A stretch of 64,000 bases of DNA from Phorcus lineatus (lineage: Eukaryota; Mollusca; Gastropoda; Trochida; Trochidae), in NCBI GenBank assembly GCA_921293015.1, contig OV121088.1, forward strand, positions 30,045,645 to 30,109,644, read 5' to 3'. Position numbers and translations under genes: made by a program. The notes below the pieces were generated by a model. That model was not told the DNA's origin, made no database searches, and saw only the letters and a program-made list of their open reading frames with translations. Within the stretch, counting starts at the first letter, position 1, and every line of letters begins with the position of its first letter. Below are positions 1-27,100 of this stretch, piece after piece.

Positions 1-193
1 TGCATTTCACTAGTATCTCCTTGCATTTCACTAATATCTCGTTGCATTTCACTAGTATCTCGTTGCATTTCACTAGTACCTCGTTGCATTTCACTAGTAT
101 CTCGTTGCATTTCACTAGTACCGCGTTGCATTTCACTAGTACCTCGTTGCATTTCACAAGTAACTCATTGCATTTCCCTAGTACCTCATTGCA
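1..193. repeat. 21-bp tandem minisatellite (about 9 copies)
   Basis: Nine near-perfect 21-bp units start at 1, 22, 43, 64, 85, 106, 127, 148 and 169, each beginning TGCATTTCAC. Variation is mostly in the last eight bases (TATCTCGT, TACCTCGT, TACCGCGT). The array is cut by the window edge. It lies just upstream of the first recognisable exon of GALC copy A. Confidence 0.97.
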
Positions 194-447
194 TCACTGA
201 TCTGAGTCAAGCTCCAAACGGGTCGTGACAGGTGACCTTTGCTCTCCAGCCAACCAGCAACGAGAAAAGTAAGCCTTTGAGAGCAGCGCTCAGATCAACG
301 CAACGAGGTGCGAGTGATAGTCTCTCTCATTTCATTAAAATTTAATATAATGAGATGACCCTCTTGATGGCAGTCACGTATTATTCTACGCAGTTTCAGT
401 AAAACAAACTGGCATTCAGGTTCCTTTGGTTTGTTATTAAAAAAAAG

Positions 448-3400
448 GTTGAAGATGGCACTGTTACCTTGTATCTCGGCGTTGACGAGATCTGGACGTT
501 AACGACCTTGAGCCGAGGTCAAAAGGGAGAATATCCAACACCGCCACCATCAGAACCGTTTCCTTTACCATACATGGATGATTTTGAAGGTACAATAGAT
601 ACATTATTTAATGATAAACATTGTAATATGATCTATGTCTAATGAAATATCGAGATGTTTTTGATATGAAAAGTCAGTTAAGGAGTAAGAAAACGGGAAA
701 AGTAATCAAACCCATTTTAATGTTTGTTTTATGCGTAAATATCTTCGAAAGGAGCTCATCCATTGCGGATATGAAGATGTTCAATGGCCTCGGTGTAAGG
801 GGAACGGAATAACGCTATGGTTCTCAGCTCTCGTATATATGGTAGTTTTGATTACACATTGGGATATACATCGGCGTAATACTAATCAGCGACTCTGCAG
901 TGACTGAACATTATGCTTATGGCTTATAATTACGATATAACCCGTACCTTGTCAGCGATTCTTTACTTTCTCTTTCCCAATACCAAGGGTACGAGGAACA
1001 TGAGGAGCCCTACAATCTGGCTCCTCAACTTGGATCATTCGAGGTGGTGGCTGAGGCAAACAACAAGTTCCTGAGACAGACGGTCCTACAACAACCCCTC
1101 CCCTGGTGTTTCACCTTCCTTGAACACAACCACAACAGGACTCTCGGTATCATTGGAGACCACAACTGGTGAGATTGTGGTGGTTCGCGAGGATTTTTAT
1201 ATGATTGGATTGTGTCGACCAAGTTAATACTAGCTGTAATGACATACGCCATGACTTCTTGGAATACAAGCCCTAGAAAATGAGTAGAAAAGCGATGGGT
1301 AAAAATAATTCAAACTATTCATTATTAAGTTAATTCTAGTCAACGAATGTTTTTTAATGCTACAAAATTTAATGAAATTCCAGGAGAAAACCTAGGTTTC
1401 TCCCTTATTCATATTTTATCTACTACTTTCAAACTGTGGCTGTATACCGTCGTTTTGTGATTCTATGGGACATGTTATTGGTTGGAAATACGTATTATTA
1501 ATAAATACCAATATCTATTTATTTTCTGTTCCATTTCATCGATAAGTATTGACTGATTATGAAAAGTATGAATTTGTTAAATGGTGAAGTAGAATTTGAA
1601 TAAAACGTTTAAAGTCATATATCGAAAAACAGATATACGCCACATCGACACAATTGAGTCAAACATTAGTTTTTAAACTTTTATGTAGCAGAAATAGGAC
1701 AAACGCCGTGCTAGATTATAGGTTATATGACTAGTATACATGGGAGGTAGAATTTTGGTTTGTGAAAATAACTATAAGGGTTTTACTCGGTTATCAAGGG
1801 AACAAAGGAAGCGTAAGTTATGAGGCATTTAGGGGTGAAAAGTTGAGTGAGATGATTTGACCTTTAATCAGTAAATATGGTATCAAAGCCAACTAAATTT
1901 TTAAAAAGATAAACCAAAGTATATAAAGTGACATGGAGTGACTTTACTTGCCATACCAATTATTCAACAATTCTCCTGACCAACCCAGGGGTAACATCAG
2001 TATCAGTGTTGATGCCCGCCTGAGCCCTGTGAACGGTACCCGGGGTATCCTGTTGGCAGCCTGGGTGGATACAGCCGGGTGTGAAGCGGGGGATATCAAC
2101 GGAACTTTCTTCTACGTCTTCCCTGAAGACAACTTCTACATCCTCTCCAGGGACTTTGGTAAAAACCTCACTGCAGTAGTAACGTGATCTGCTTTTAGGT
2201 TTTAGCTAAAATACTTCATTTCACATTTCCTCACATTCGCTCCCCAAAAAGGTAACTCCGTCATACATTCCTATACAACCTCTGTCGTAACACGAACATT
2301 TTCTGGTCTATAAATGTAGAAGCCTGATTGGATGCAATCAAAGTAAGTTGTGTAGTCAGTGACGTCAGTGAAACAATCATTCAAAACGCCTCAGTTATTT
2401 CCGTATGCTTCGGAAAAGCTAACTCTGTACACTTTGCACTTTGAATTTTCTTTACAGAACACATTCGCCTTCTTTACCGACTGTATCACTCCATAGGACA
2501 AAATGATTTACAAATGCATATATTCAAATGTTGTAGATCGAAAGGAGGTGATATCAACAGGATCGCTCTACACCAAAACGCGACCAGGATGGAACACTTA
2601 CAAGCTTATTGTCTGGGTACCTGGTTACATTTGTCGTCAGTCATTTGATTCCGTGTTTTTTTTAATTTAAAGGCACTGTTGCATGTAAAGTGTTCTTACG
2701 AAAGAAAAACGAATGTTTCAATTTCAAGACAATCTATTTCATTTATAAATGAGTCCTTTAAAGAACGCACCAAGTATGGTTGAGCTCCGCGATTTCTTTT
2801 TCACTAACTCAAATGATTAAAAGTGTTCACAGGAAAATGGCTGCTTTTCACTTGATAAGTGACAATTTTCTCAACGACAAAGGATAAACGGTTTTAGTGA
2901 AGAGGTGTTTGGATTTCTAAAGAAAATACGTTTTGCATAATATTCATTTGGGAAAATGTGAAGAAAAAGCTTTCTGCTCCTGTGTCTTTAAATGATATCT
3001 CTCTTCAATACATATATTAAATGAATTTTACTTGCAAGTTAGTAAACTGGGCCATGATGACATACTAACAAGTACGACACACTTATAAGTTGATGACATT
3101 GTACTCCCTTTCAACCGGAATCCTCTACCCCTGAACGAAGTATTATATTTCAACACTTGAGTATACCCCATCTTAATCAACCTCGTTGACCGACATTGTG
3201 TCCAAAGCAATGTTTGTAGGCTTAATATATAAAGCAGTATTTGCTTTTTATTTTCAAACGTTGTTGATATTATAGTTATAATTTTAGTATCTTGAAATGT
3301 TTTTCAATCTTTAAATGATTCCCAACAGGCAGCACTTGAACTACTAATTACTGCAAGGAGAGTAGACAAGATAACATATTTTTGGAGAAAATGTCATTAA

Positions 3401-3887
3401 CGTTGTAACACATCTGTTATGAACAGCCATTGTAACACATTTCTCACATACATTGTAACGGTAGTCTACCTAATTGTAGGGAAACTGGGATGTAGGGGAG
3501 TTTTTGCATAAATTTTTATAACACATCTATCACATACATTGTTACACATCTGTTATATACAGTCACTAAAAGCATCTCTCACATACATTGTAACGGAAGT
3601 CTACCTTATTGTAGGGAAACTGGGAAGAAGCTAATGGGCAGTTTATGGATCAAATCATTTTAACACATCTGTCACATACATTGTAACACATCTGTCTTAT
3701 ACAATGTAAAGCGTATGTCACGAATATTGTGTTTCAGTACCGATTCGCCTATGGTTTTGTGAACGGGCAGCAAGTTATGCAAACATTTGTCGCCATGAAT
3801 ACGAGGACCGGTTTTGTTGGCATCGGGACAGACACCTGGGGCCTGGCCGACTTCGACAACCTGGAGATAACAACAGGGCAACCTTGA
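448..3887 (+). CDS. GALC: Galactocerebrosidase copy A, 3' part only (last five exons)
   Basis: This is the C-terminal end of a GH59 galactocerebrosidase, the lysosomal enzyme that removes galactose from galactosylceramide. Five exons are visible: 448-589, 988-1168, 1989-2158, 2537-2616 and 3738-3887 (TGA). The first four have exactly the lengths of exons 14-17 in the two downstream copies (142, 181, 170, 80), and the last is one codon shorter (150 versus 153). All junctions are GT-AG and the frame stays open. The exons encode the end of the beta-sandwich (DEIWTLTTL) and the lectin-like domain, with [26 protein letters not shown] and [10 protein letters not shown]. The catalytic half lies off the window or is lost. 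A degenerate exon 13 may sit near 250-340 (see findings). The copy is more diverged than B and C are from each other, so it is the older paralogue. Whether it is intact cannot be judged here. Confidence 0.9.
2236..2342. mobile_element. Fragment of MITE family 2 in intron 16 of GALC copy A
   Basis: CATTCGCTCCCC, GTAACTCCGTCATACATTCC and TACAACCTCTGTCGTAA match the left terminus of the complete element at 38904-39334. The opposite inverted repeat is not found nearby, so it is a remnant. Confidence 0.55.
3400..3720. repeat. Imperfect tandem repeat in the last intron of GALC copy A
   Basis: The phrase ACATACATTGTAAC recurs with ACACATCTGT, and the longer block CTTATTGTAGGGAAACTGGG is repeated near 3470 and 3610. 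The units are uneven. This looks like a degenerate minisatellite ending just before the last-exon acceptor. Confidence 0.7.
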
Positions 3888-3973
3888 CAACCTGGAGATA
3901 ACAACCGGACAACCTTGACACACTCAGTCTGCTGGTTCTTCACAAGAATGACTTGGACTCTGTTGTCATTTTA

Positions 3974-3979
3974 AATAAA
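3974..3979 (+). terminator. Polyadenylation signal AATAAA of GALC copy A
   Basis: A canonical AATAAA lies 87 bases after the copy A stop codon, in a T-rich context. It is the natural 3' end signal for this copy. Confidence 0.6.
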
Positions 3980-4463
3980 TATTGTAGTTTCCACGAAAAC
4001 GTTTTTATTTTTTGTCAATTTGATATTTGTTTGGTTGATTTGTTATATGACCCGTTCAGAGTCATTGGTTCTGTTACAAGCAAGAAATCAAAACGAGACA
4101 TGTTCTATTGGTAAACCAGCAAATAGATATTACAATTTATTTTCTTATGATAAAAATATATAAAGTTAACAATATCAAGACGATACAAGTTAATGAGTTA
4201 ATATGAAATGAGTCTCAATAAATAAGCTAGCTAAATGCAATCAGCGAAGTCCTTAAGACAGCAGTTGATAATAGTTTAATCAGTCGATGGTGTCATAAAA
4301 GATGACGGCAGAATATAAATCTAAAAGATTCCAGTAAGACTTCAAAGCATCTCAGGAATTAAACAAACGGATGAAATGTTCTAGACTTAACTAGGGTACT
4401 TTACCAACAAGCGTGAGTCAGTCCCAATAACAATTTAAATTTCATACTCGTAACAGTTTTCAA

Positions 4464-4589
4464 CATCCTGCTACATCAGCGTATTTGTCTCCGCCTAGCT
4501 CCATCATATACCCTGATATCTTTCGGCCTAAAACGCTCGTATCGTCTAATGGAGCTAGGCGGAGACAAATACGCTGATGTAGAAGGATG
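4464..4589. mobile_element. 126-bp hairpin MITE with 9-bp target duplication
   Basis: Two 41-base arms (4464-4504 and 4549-4589) are inverted copies with one visible mismatch, separated by 44 bases. The element is flanked by a perfect 9-bp direct repeat, AGTTTTCAA, at 4455-4463 and 4590-4598. Near-full-length terminal inverted repeats with a 9-bp duplication are typical of non-autonomous Mutator-like elements. There is no coding capacity. Confidence 0.88.
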
Positions 4590-5284
4590 AGTTTTCAATA
4601 GTACAATGTAAAACAATTTAATCCAAACAGTTACAGCGCTACCCTGTAATAGGAAAGATATGAAAATCATTCATATACAATTAAAACAATCTTTATTTGC
4701 TTGCTTTATACAAACTTATATGATAAAGTAATAGCCATAATTTGTGTGCCAGTCGTTTGTTGTTTGAATATATTATGTGTACAGAATTTACAGCGGTAGA
4801 TATTTTTTTTATCTTAAGAAATAATATTGAATGCATTTTAAAAGTACTTTATATTCATCATCGACGTTGTTACAATAGTTACACGTTGTAATTCCATTAT
4901 ATGTTTTTTGGAAGAATCTTGTTGCTTATATACTAAAATCGTGAACATCTTATCTAATTATAGTTCGAATTCTAGGAAAGTGGATTGAAGTTAAAGAAGA
5001 GGAACACAATTCAGACGTTCGTATATCCAGCACCAATGATAAGCTTTTGATTATAAAAATGAGGGTGAAGATTTCCTAAGATTGTTAGAAGCAAAACACA
5101 ACGATGTTAGTTTTAGAAGCATTTGTTCCTTAAAGTAGTGATGATGTTTGTTTTAGTTCTGATCCTAGACTTGATGAAGTTACCGGACTAACACTATTGC
5201 TTGAGAACAATGCATTCGAAGAAAAGAGTTTTGAATTTAGAAAATGATTGTCAGTCAGATTTCTAGTGTTTAGTAGGTAGAAAA

Positions 5285-5645
5285 TACTATTTATTACTCG
5301 CCCGTATAAGATACTGCAGTGTAATATCTATACGGCGACATTAAACAAGTGTAACACCGCTGCACGTATGACGTCATAATATTGTGTGGTTGTGACGTCA
5401 AAATGTTAGCATCGCCGTCACAATGGCGGCCAAGTCAAGGAAATGTTTCGTTCAGTACACTTTCGGCAATCATGCTTGATTACTAAGGTCAAGTAATAAA
5501 CAGAATACTAAACTTCCTTCAATTTAATACTATTTTCATCAAACTCGTAAATGATTTGGTATCAAACTCGCTTTCGCTCGTTTTATACTTAATCATTAAC
5601 TCGTTTAATAAAAATAGTATTAAATGGAAGGTCGTTTAGTACCCT
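5285..5645. mobile_element. Insertion in the copy B 5' flank, absent from copy C
   Basis: The flanking sequences (TAGAAAATACTAT on the left, TGTGTTTCTTAGATGAAGCT on the right) are contiguous in copy C near 23452-23485. The intervening roughly 360 bp is therefore a B-specific insertion. Its right part folds on itself: about 5503-5536 is an inverted copy of about 5611-5645 (TTTAATACTATTTT versus AAAATAGTATTAAA). It also carries two TGACGTCA palindromes. I could not define its target duplication. Confidence 0.6.
5369..5400. promoter_or_regulatory. Paired CRE-like palindromes upstream of copy B
   Basis: The full cAMP-response-element palindrome TGACGTCA occurs at 5369-5376 and again at 5393-5400, about 500 bases before the copy B start codon. 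The pair lies in an insertion missing from copy C. Binding of CREB/ATF factors is inference. The motif also occurs elsewhere in the window (near 28871, 28887 and 57262), so it may simply belong to a repeat family. Confidence 0.35.
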
Positions 5646-5775
5646 CTATGTTTGTGTGTTTCTTAGATGAAGCTGTTGAAGTAAAACAAAATTGGGATTG
5701 TTCCTTTGAGTATTATTAAATCGCTGTATATGCAATTCTCTCATAAAAATCAACCTCGTAACACATTCCTGCCTC

Positions 5776-5835
5776 TTATCAGGCAATGCAAATTAGTTTT
5801 TTTCTGTTTCTAAGTTATCTTAGATAGCTTATCCT
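5776..5835 (+). promoter_or_regulatory. Conserved proximal upstream block of GALC copy B (GATA-like motifs)
   Basis: A block with TATCAGGCAATG, then GTTTCTAAGTTATCTTAGAT, then a TATCC lies 60-120 bases before the start codon. Nearly the same block precedes copy C (24010-24067), although the sequence around it has diverged. It contains TTATCT and AGATAG, which match GATA-factor sites on both strands. Conservation is seen directly; a promoter role is inferred. Confidence 0.4.
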
Positions 5836-5897
5836 ATTCAGAGTACATGTGTAAGTGGCGACCTTATCAGTATACCACAGAAAGGACAAACTTCCAC

Positions 5898-22077
<16,180 letters not shown>

Positions 22078-24130
22078 TTATGACATATCAAATCAAATGC
22101 ATAATGGTATATTTCCTGTTTTATGCTTGACAGTAAATCTTGTGAGCTCTTGTTTCGTTATCTTCACTTTCTTGACAAGAACAATGTTTGTTATCAGCTC
22201 TATTTACCTCCAAGCCTAGGCAGATGACCATTTAGAACGCAACATCATAGTCGAAAACCAGTTGATTATAAACATTACTCAAGTAATGGAATAACTTACA
22301 TCAACGTTATATTTGATTGCAGAGGGAAAGCTCTAGTTGTTGAACAAATAATAACATTATTTGGATGCAAAACTAATTTTCTAGAATGCCAGGGAATAAT
22401 TGAATCAGTTAGATATTACTGCAAAATTATCAATGTCCGTGTTGAAAACAAAATCCCGCTCCCGATTTTGCCCTTTCTTTTACTAGACAATATTAGAGAA
22501 CCAATGTGTTGTAGAGACATTTAGGACTTAATTATAACTGGGGAAAACCCCCAAAAACTTTAAAATACAGTAAAAAATGGCAAAATGAAATTAAATGGAC
22601 CTATCGATGAGAAACAATTACATTTAGGTCATACAACAGCGTATGGTAATACGGTATATCACATAGGGTTTCTGCCAAACAATGATCTGGTATTAAAAAT
22701 ATGGATAATAAGTATTATTTTAGCAGTTACAAAATAATGTAAAACAGCATGTACTAATAGTTTCATCACTTCTTAAAAATACATTGATAAAGTAGTCCTG
22801 ACACATGACCTTGTTTCGTCCAATCAGAAGGCAACATTTTGTGTCACCTCCATAGTATGGCATATATATACTGTGTAAACTGCAGTTCAGGTGTTATTTG
22901 AATGTATTACAGTCACATAACCGTCTTATGTCCAATCAGCAGGCAGAATATTGCTTAAATTTCAAAGTCTGAAATTATTATGTAATACAATGTACGACCT
23001 ATGAAATACCAAATACTCATAATAGGTTTTAATAGTGCAATCTAAAGATTTTTCCTTTACTTCATGAGACTGCTTCCATGAAATTCTATGAAAGTGGATT
23101 GAAGTTAAAGAAGATGAATACAATTCAGGCGTTCGAATATCCAGCATTGGTGATAGGTTTTTAATTATACATATGAGAGTAAAGATTAACTAAGACTGTA
23201 AGAAGCCAAACAAAAGGATGGTAATTTAAAACAACTTTTATTCCTTAAGATAGTGATGTGGTTTGTTTAGTCCTTATATTAAACGAAATGTAGTTGCTGA
23301 ACTAACTCTTTTGCTGAATAGAATGCATTCAAATTAAGAAGATTCAAATTGAGCAACTAGACTTTAAAGTTGCTGAAATGACGCGATTGCTCAGAAGAAA
23401 TGCATTAAAAATAAAATTAGGCACCCAGAAAATGATTTCGACTTTGAGTATGTAGAAAATGATATATTTGGGTGTTTCTTAGATGAAGCTGTCAATTCAG
23501 TAAAACTAGATTTAATGGTAAACGGAGGTATCATATTACAGCTAGTTTTAACTAGATTGATAAAGCTTATACACCAAAATCAAGTGTAAGACAAATCATG
23601 CCAAAAGCAGAACTACGACAACACTATTTCTGTTTGTATTCGATATTGCCTGAAAGAAGCACTTTCTTCTCATATTGGGATGCAACATATTACCTAATCA
23701 GTGTACAACGGTGAAGATGAAATGCTCTCCTTCTCAACGTAGACAGACATTCTTGAAGTCCTTGATTCTGTCACCTTTTTCATTTTTTAACATATTTGCA
23801 ATAATACCAATTCTTAAAACATACGTGTTGAATCAAACTTTAAATTCCGAAATGATACCATACATGTATGGTAGGATACATCTAAGTATAACGGAAAGTA
23901 AACATTTAATGGTCAATGATCCATTGAATAGTATTCAGTCGCCACTTAAAGACATAGCTCTTTGCTGCGTATGCTATTTTGTTATCTTAAGAATTGACCT
24001 CCATGCTTCCTATCAGGCAATGGTCATGTGTTTTTCCTGTTTCTAAGTTATCTTAGATAGCATATCCAATTTTCTATAATTGTGTCACTAGTGACTCTAA
24101 AAGTAGAGTATAGAAACGACAAACTTTCAC
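22078..24130. other. Intergenic region between GALC copies B and C
   Basis: The first about 130 bases after the B stop match the tail of copy C (AACAATGTTTGTT, TCAGCTCTATTT), so they belong to the duplicated unit. From about 23081 the sequence matches the flank upstream of copy B (GAAAGTGGATTGAAGTTAAA). No gene or clear polyadenylation signal was found. A conserved proximal block lies at 24010-24067. Confidence 0.7.
24010..24067 (+). promoter_or_regulatory. Conserved proximal upstream block of GALC copy C (GATA-like motifs)
   Basis: TATCAGGCAATG and GTTTCTAAGTTATCTTAGAT match the block before copy B almost exactly, 65-120 bases before the start codon, although the intervening sequence has diverged. 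TTATCT and AGATAG are GATA-like. The promoter role is inferred. Confidence 0.4.
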
Positions 24131-27100
24131 ATGAAATTGCTATCCTACATAGTTTTTTTCACATTTACCATCAATGGATGCCTTTGTGTAACGTATGTAT
24201 TTGATGATAGTTCCGGTCTCGGCAGACGGTTTGATGGCATCGGTGGACTGAGCGGTGGCGGGGTAATTATTTTGCATTTTGCAACATATTTCTATGGATA
24301 GTATTTGTGATGACCACATATAGGGGAGGAAATATATAACTACAAATATGCTGGCACGAATTCTTGTATGCTAATGTCTTTACTTTTTATGATTTGATCC
24401 ACAGCTTACGTTTACGTAATGCTCTACGATAAGCACTTTTCTTTTATTCAAATACTTTTTAAACAAAAAGAAAGTATTTAAGGAGTATCTTTATATGTGG
24501 AAACTAACTGCTTACAAAGTAAGCTCCAAATCAAAAGAAATAAATTGATGTATTTATAAATAATTGTAGGACAACTTATCTTGTTTATTTTAAAAATAAT
24601 TAATGATAATATAGTACACGATATGAATTGATGGACATCTGTCTTGAAAGTAAAGCTATGTTTGTATGTATTATTATTCATTAGCATGTATGAAGTATTA
24701 TGAATTACATTATATTTAATCTATATCTTTGAAAGGCTACTTCTAAACTACTTATCAACTACAAAGAACCATACCGGAGTCAAATACTTGACTTCCTGTT
24801 CAAGGTTTGTTCCTTTCTCCTATTTTCTGCTTTGCGCAAGACATTTGAAACTGACAATTCTTTAACGGCCCAAATCAAATCTATGAATTGAAAATAAGAA
24901 AGTGCCTAACTCAATAGTTTCCATATGTGAACAAGAGAACTTGCCAATTCTGATATAATCATTTCGACAGTTTAATAAGATAAACGAGTGTAGACGTTAA
25001 CTTAACTTTATAAAGTGATGATCAAATCAGTGATTAATTGGCTCATAGTAATTCGACTTTTAAGTAATTTCTACACATTGCTATTTGATCATTTGTGCCT
25101 TGGACCTTCATCCGAATGTTCGTGTTAATGGAAACTTAAATCTTATATTTCAATGTGCCTTCCATTTAAAAGTGTGTTCGCTTCTACAGCCAAACTTCGG
25201 GGCGAGTCTACAGATTCTAAAGGTGGAGATTGGGGGAGATGCCCAGAGTACAGGTTAGTTTCAGGTCTTTAGCAGTTTATATGTTAAAGTGAACGACGCC
25301 GAGGTAAAACTTTGGACATTAATTGTGAAATTTCAAAAGGTTGTAGCTACACATAAGACTTCCTAGAAATCGTATACTGAATAACATATTTAAGATTCTT
25401 TTAAATTAGAGATGGATCATTGATGTCGATTTGTATTTAAACAGAACTTGTTCTAAATTGTTCAACCAAATTGGCTAAAAGTTTGAAAATTTGTAAATAT
25501 CAAGGATTTATATTCTAAACGTGTTTGTGTAGATGGCACGGAGGCGTCCCACATGCACAGCCCCTGGGATGAGAACTACAACAGAGGCTACGAGTGGTGG
25601 CTTATGAAGGAGGCTAGGCAGGTGAGTTCCTTTCGTTGTTATATGCTGTTGAGGGTGATACCGGGATTTAGATGTCAGGAGTTACACCATCATACACTAT
25701 GTTAATAGGCAATTTCGGTGCATAACTTACATTGTTATATCCTTTGGAGGTTGATGGGGAGGGTTTCACGAGGAGGATTTTAACTCCATTTGCAACTTGA
25801 TCGATAGCAATACTGCTTGAATTTACCGTCATTTCATCTTTGAGATTCCCTTCACGATATGCCAAACATTAAGTAGTTCAGACTACCCACTTTGAGACCA
25901 TAACCAATCTGAATGTCATCATTCGTATAGCGTTATTTAATCAGAGAAACCCCAACATAAAGCTTTATGGACTTCCGTGGGGGTTCCCCGGCTGGTTGGC
26001 AGGACAACCGAATGACCCGTATGTAAACCGACAGAACCTGGCCACGTACATCATGAAGTGGATCCAGGGAGCGAAGACTCACCACAACCTTACTATAGAT
26101 CTCATAGGGGTGAGGAAGACATATTCTGCTTATATCTAAAAAAAAACAAAAAACAAAAAAAAACGCTTTTTCCTTTAAGGTTTATCACTAATCATAAACG
26201 GTGAGAGTTAAAGTGTGATTTTCTTAAATACTTAACGATTAAAGTAAGGGATATATATTGTAATTTTTATTAGTGATATTTTAAATATATGTCAATCAAA
26301 GGTTTTATTTACCAAATTCTTACTGATTTTGTTTCTCCCATTTCCCTATTTTATCTGTTAAACAATGGAGTAATATTTCAAATGATAAAATATGAAGCCA
26401 GGTGATACCTTATTTGAAAAGTCTTAATGACATCTTTAGAGGACTGTAACTCTCTTAACTACTAACTATTGGATCACTATTTTTTTTTTAGATTTGGAAC
26501 GAACATAAATATGACATCAAATACATAAAGGTAACATCAAGACACTGTTACATACTTTTTAAACTATAAGTATTTCCTAAAATATCAAATTTCTAGAAAT
26601 ATTCTTAAAGAACAAATACTAGTATCAATCATTGTGTTTTATATCTGTATTTGAAACTCCGAAAATGTGTCATCAATGTTAGATAAGATAAATGTCAATG
26701 TAACATTTAATAACTGTTTAAATGATGCATGCAGGACGATGTCAACACAAAACTATTGTTAGACTTATATGATATTTATCCAATTTACTCGATTTTAAGA
26801 AATTGTGTTTCGTGGGTATTCAAATAGCTGAAGACTTCTGAAAGTCTGAATTTCAACGTGCTTTGTGGCAACATGATAATGTCATTGGCCAGGTACTTAA
26901 ACTACTTACAGCTTACAAAAATGAAAGGTTACATTGTTTGATGAAGGCATTTATTAAATTTTTTTGGTGAAATATAAAAACAAAGTATATCCTTTATGGA
27001 ATTTATCAAATATGCGGTTAATTACGTTCTGCAAAATGGTTAAAAATGACATATGAACTTTCCCCGTGACACTTGATGAGAGAAACTTGGTAATGATAAA

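Larger units (their letters stand above)
3888..5897. other. Intergenic region between GALC copies A and B
   Basis: No gene is recognised. It holds the copy A polyadenylation signal, a 126-bp hairpin element (4464-4589), the start of the B/C duplication unit (about 4969, matching 23081), a B-only insertion with two TGACGTCA palindromes (about 5285-5645), and the conserved block upstream of the copy B start codon. Confidence 0.7.

Noticed and set aside
1-193. CRISPR array
   Set aside because: The 21-bp units are contiguous with no spacers, and the window is clearly animal DNA. It is a minisatellite.
5847-5897. Upstream in-frame ATG extending GALC copy B by 17 residues
   Set aside because: Copy C has no matching extension, and the longer start would bury the hydrophobic signal peptide. 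The ATG at 5898 is preferred.
23675-24046. 123-codon plus-strand frame just before GALC copy C
   Set aside because: It has no match to the equivalent region of copy B, no recognisable product, and overlaps the conserved upstream block.
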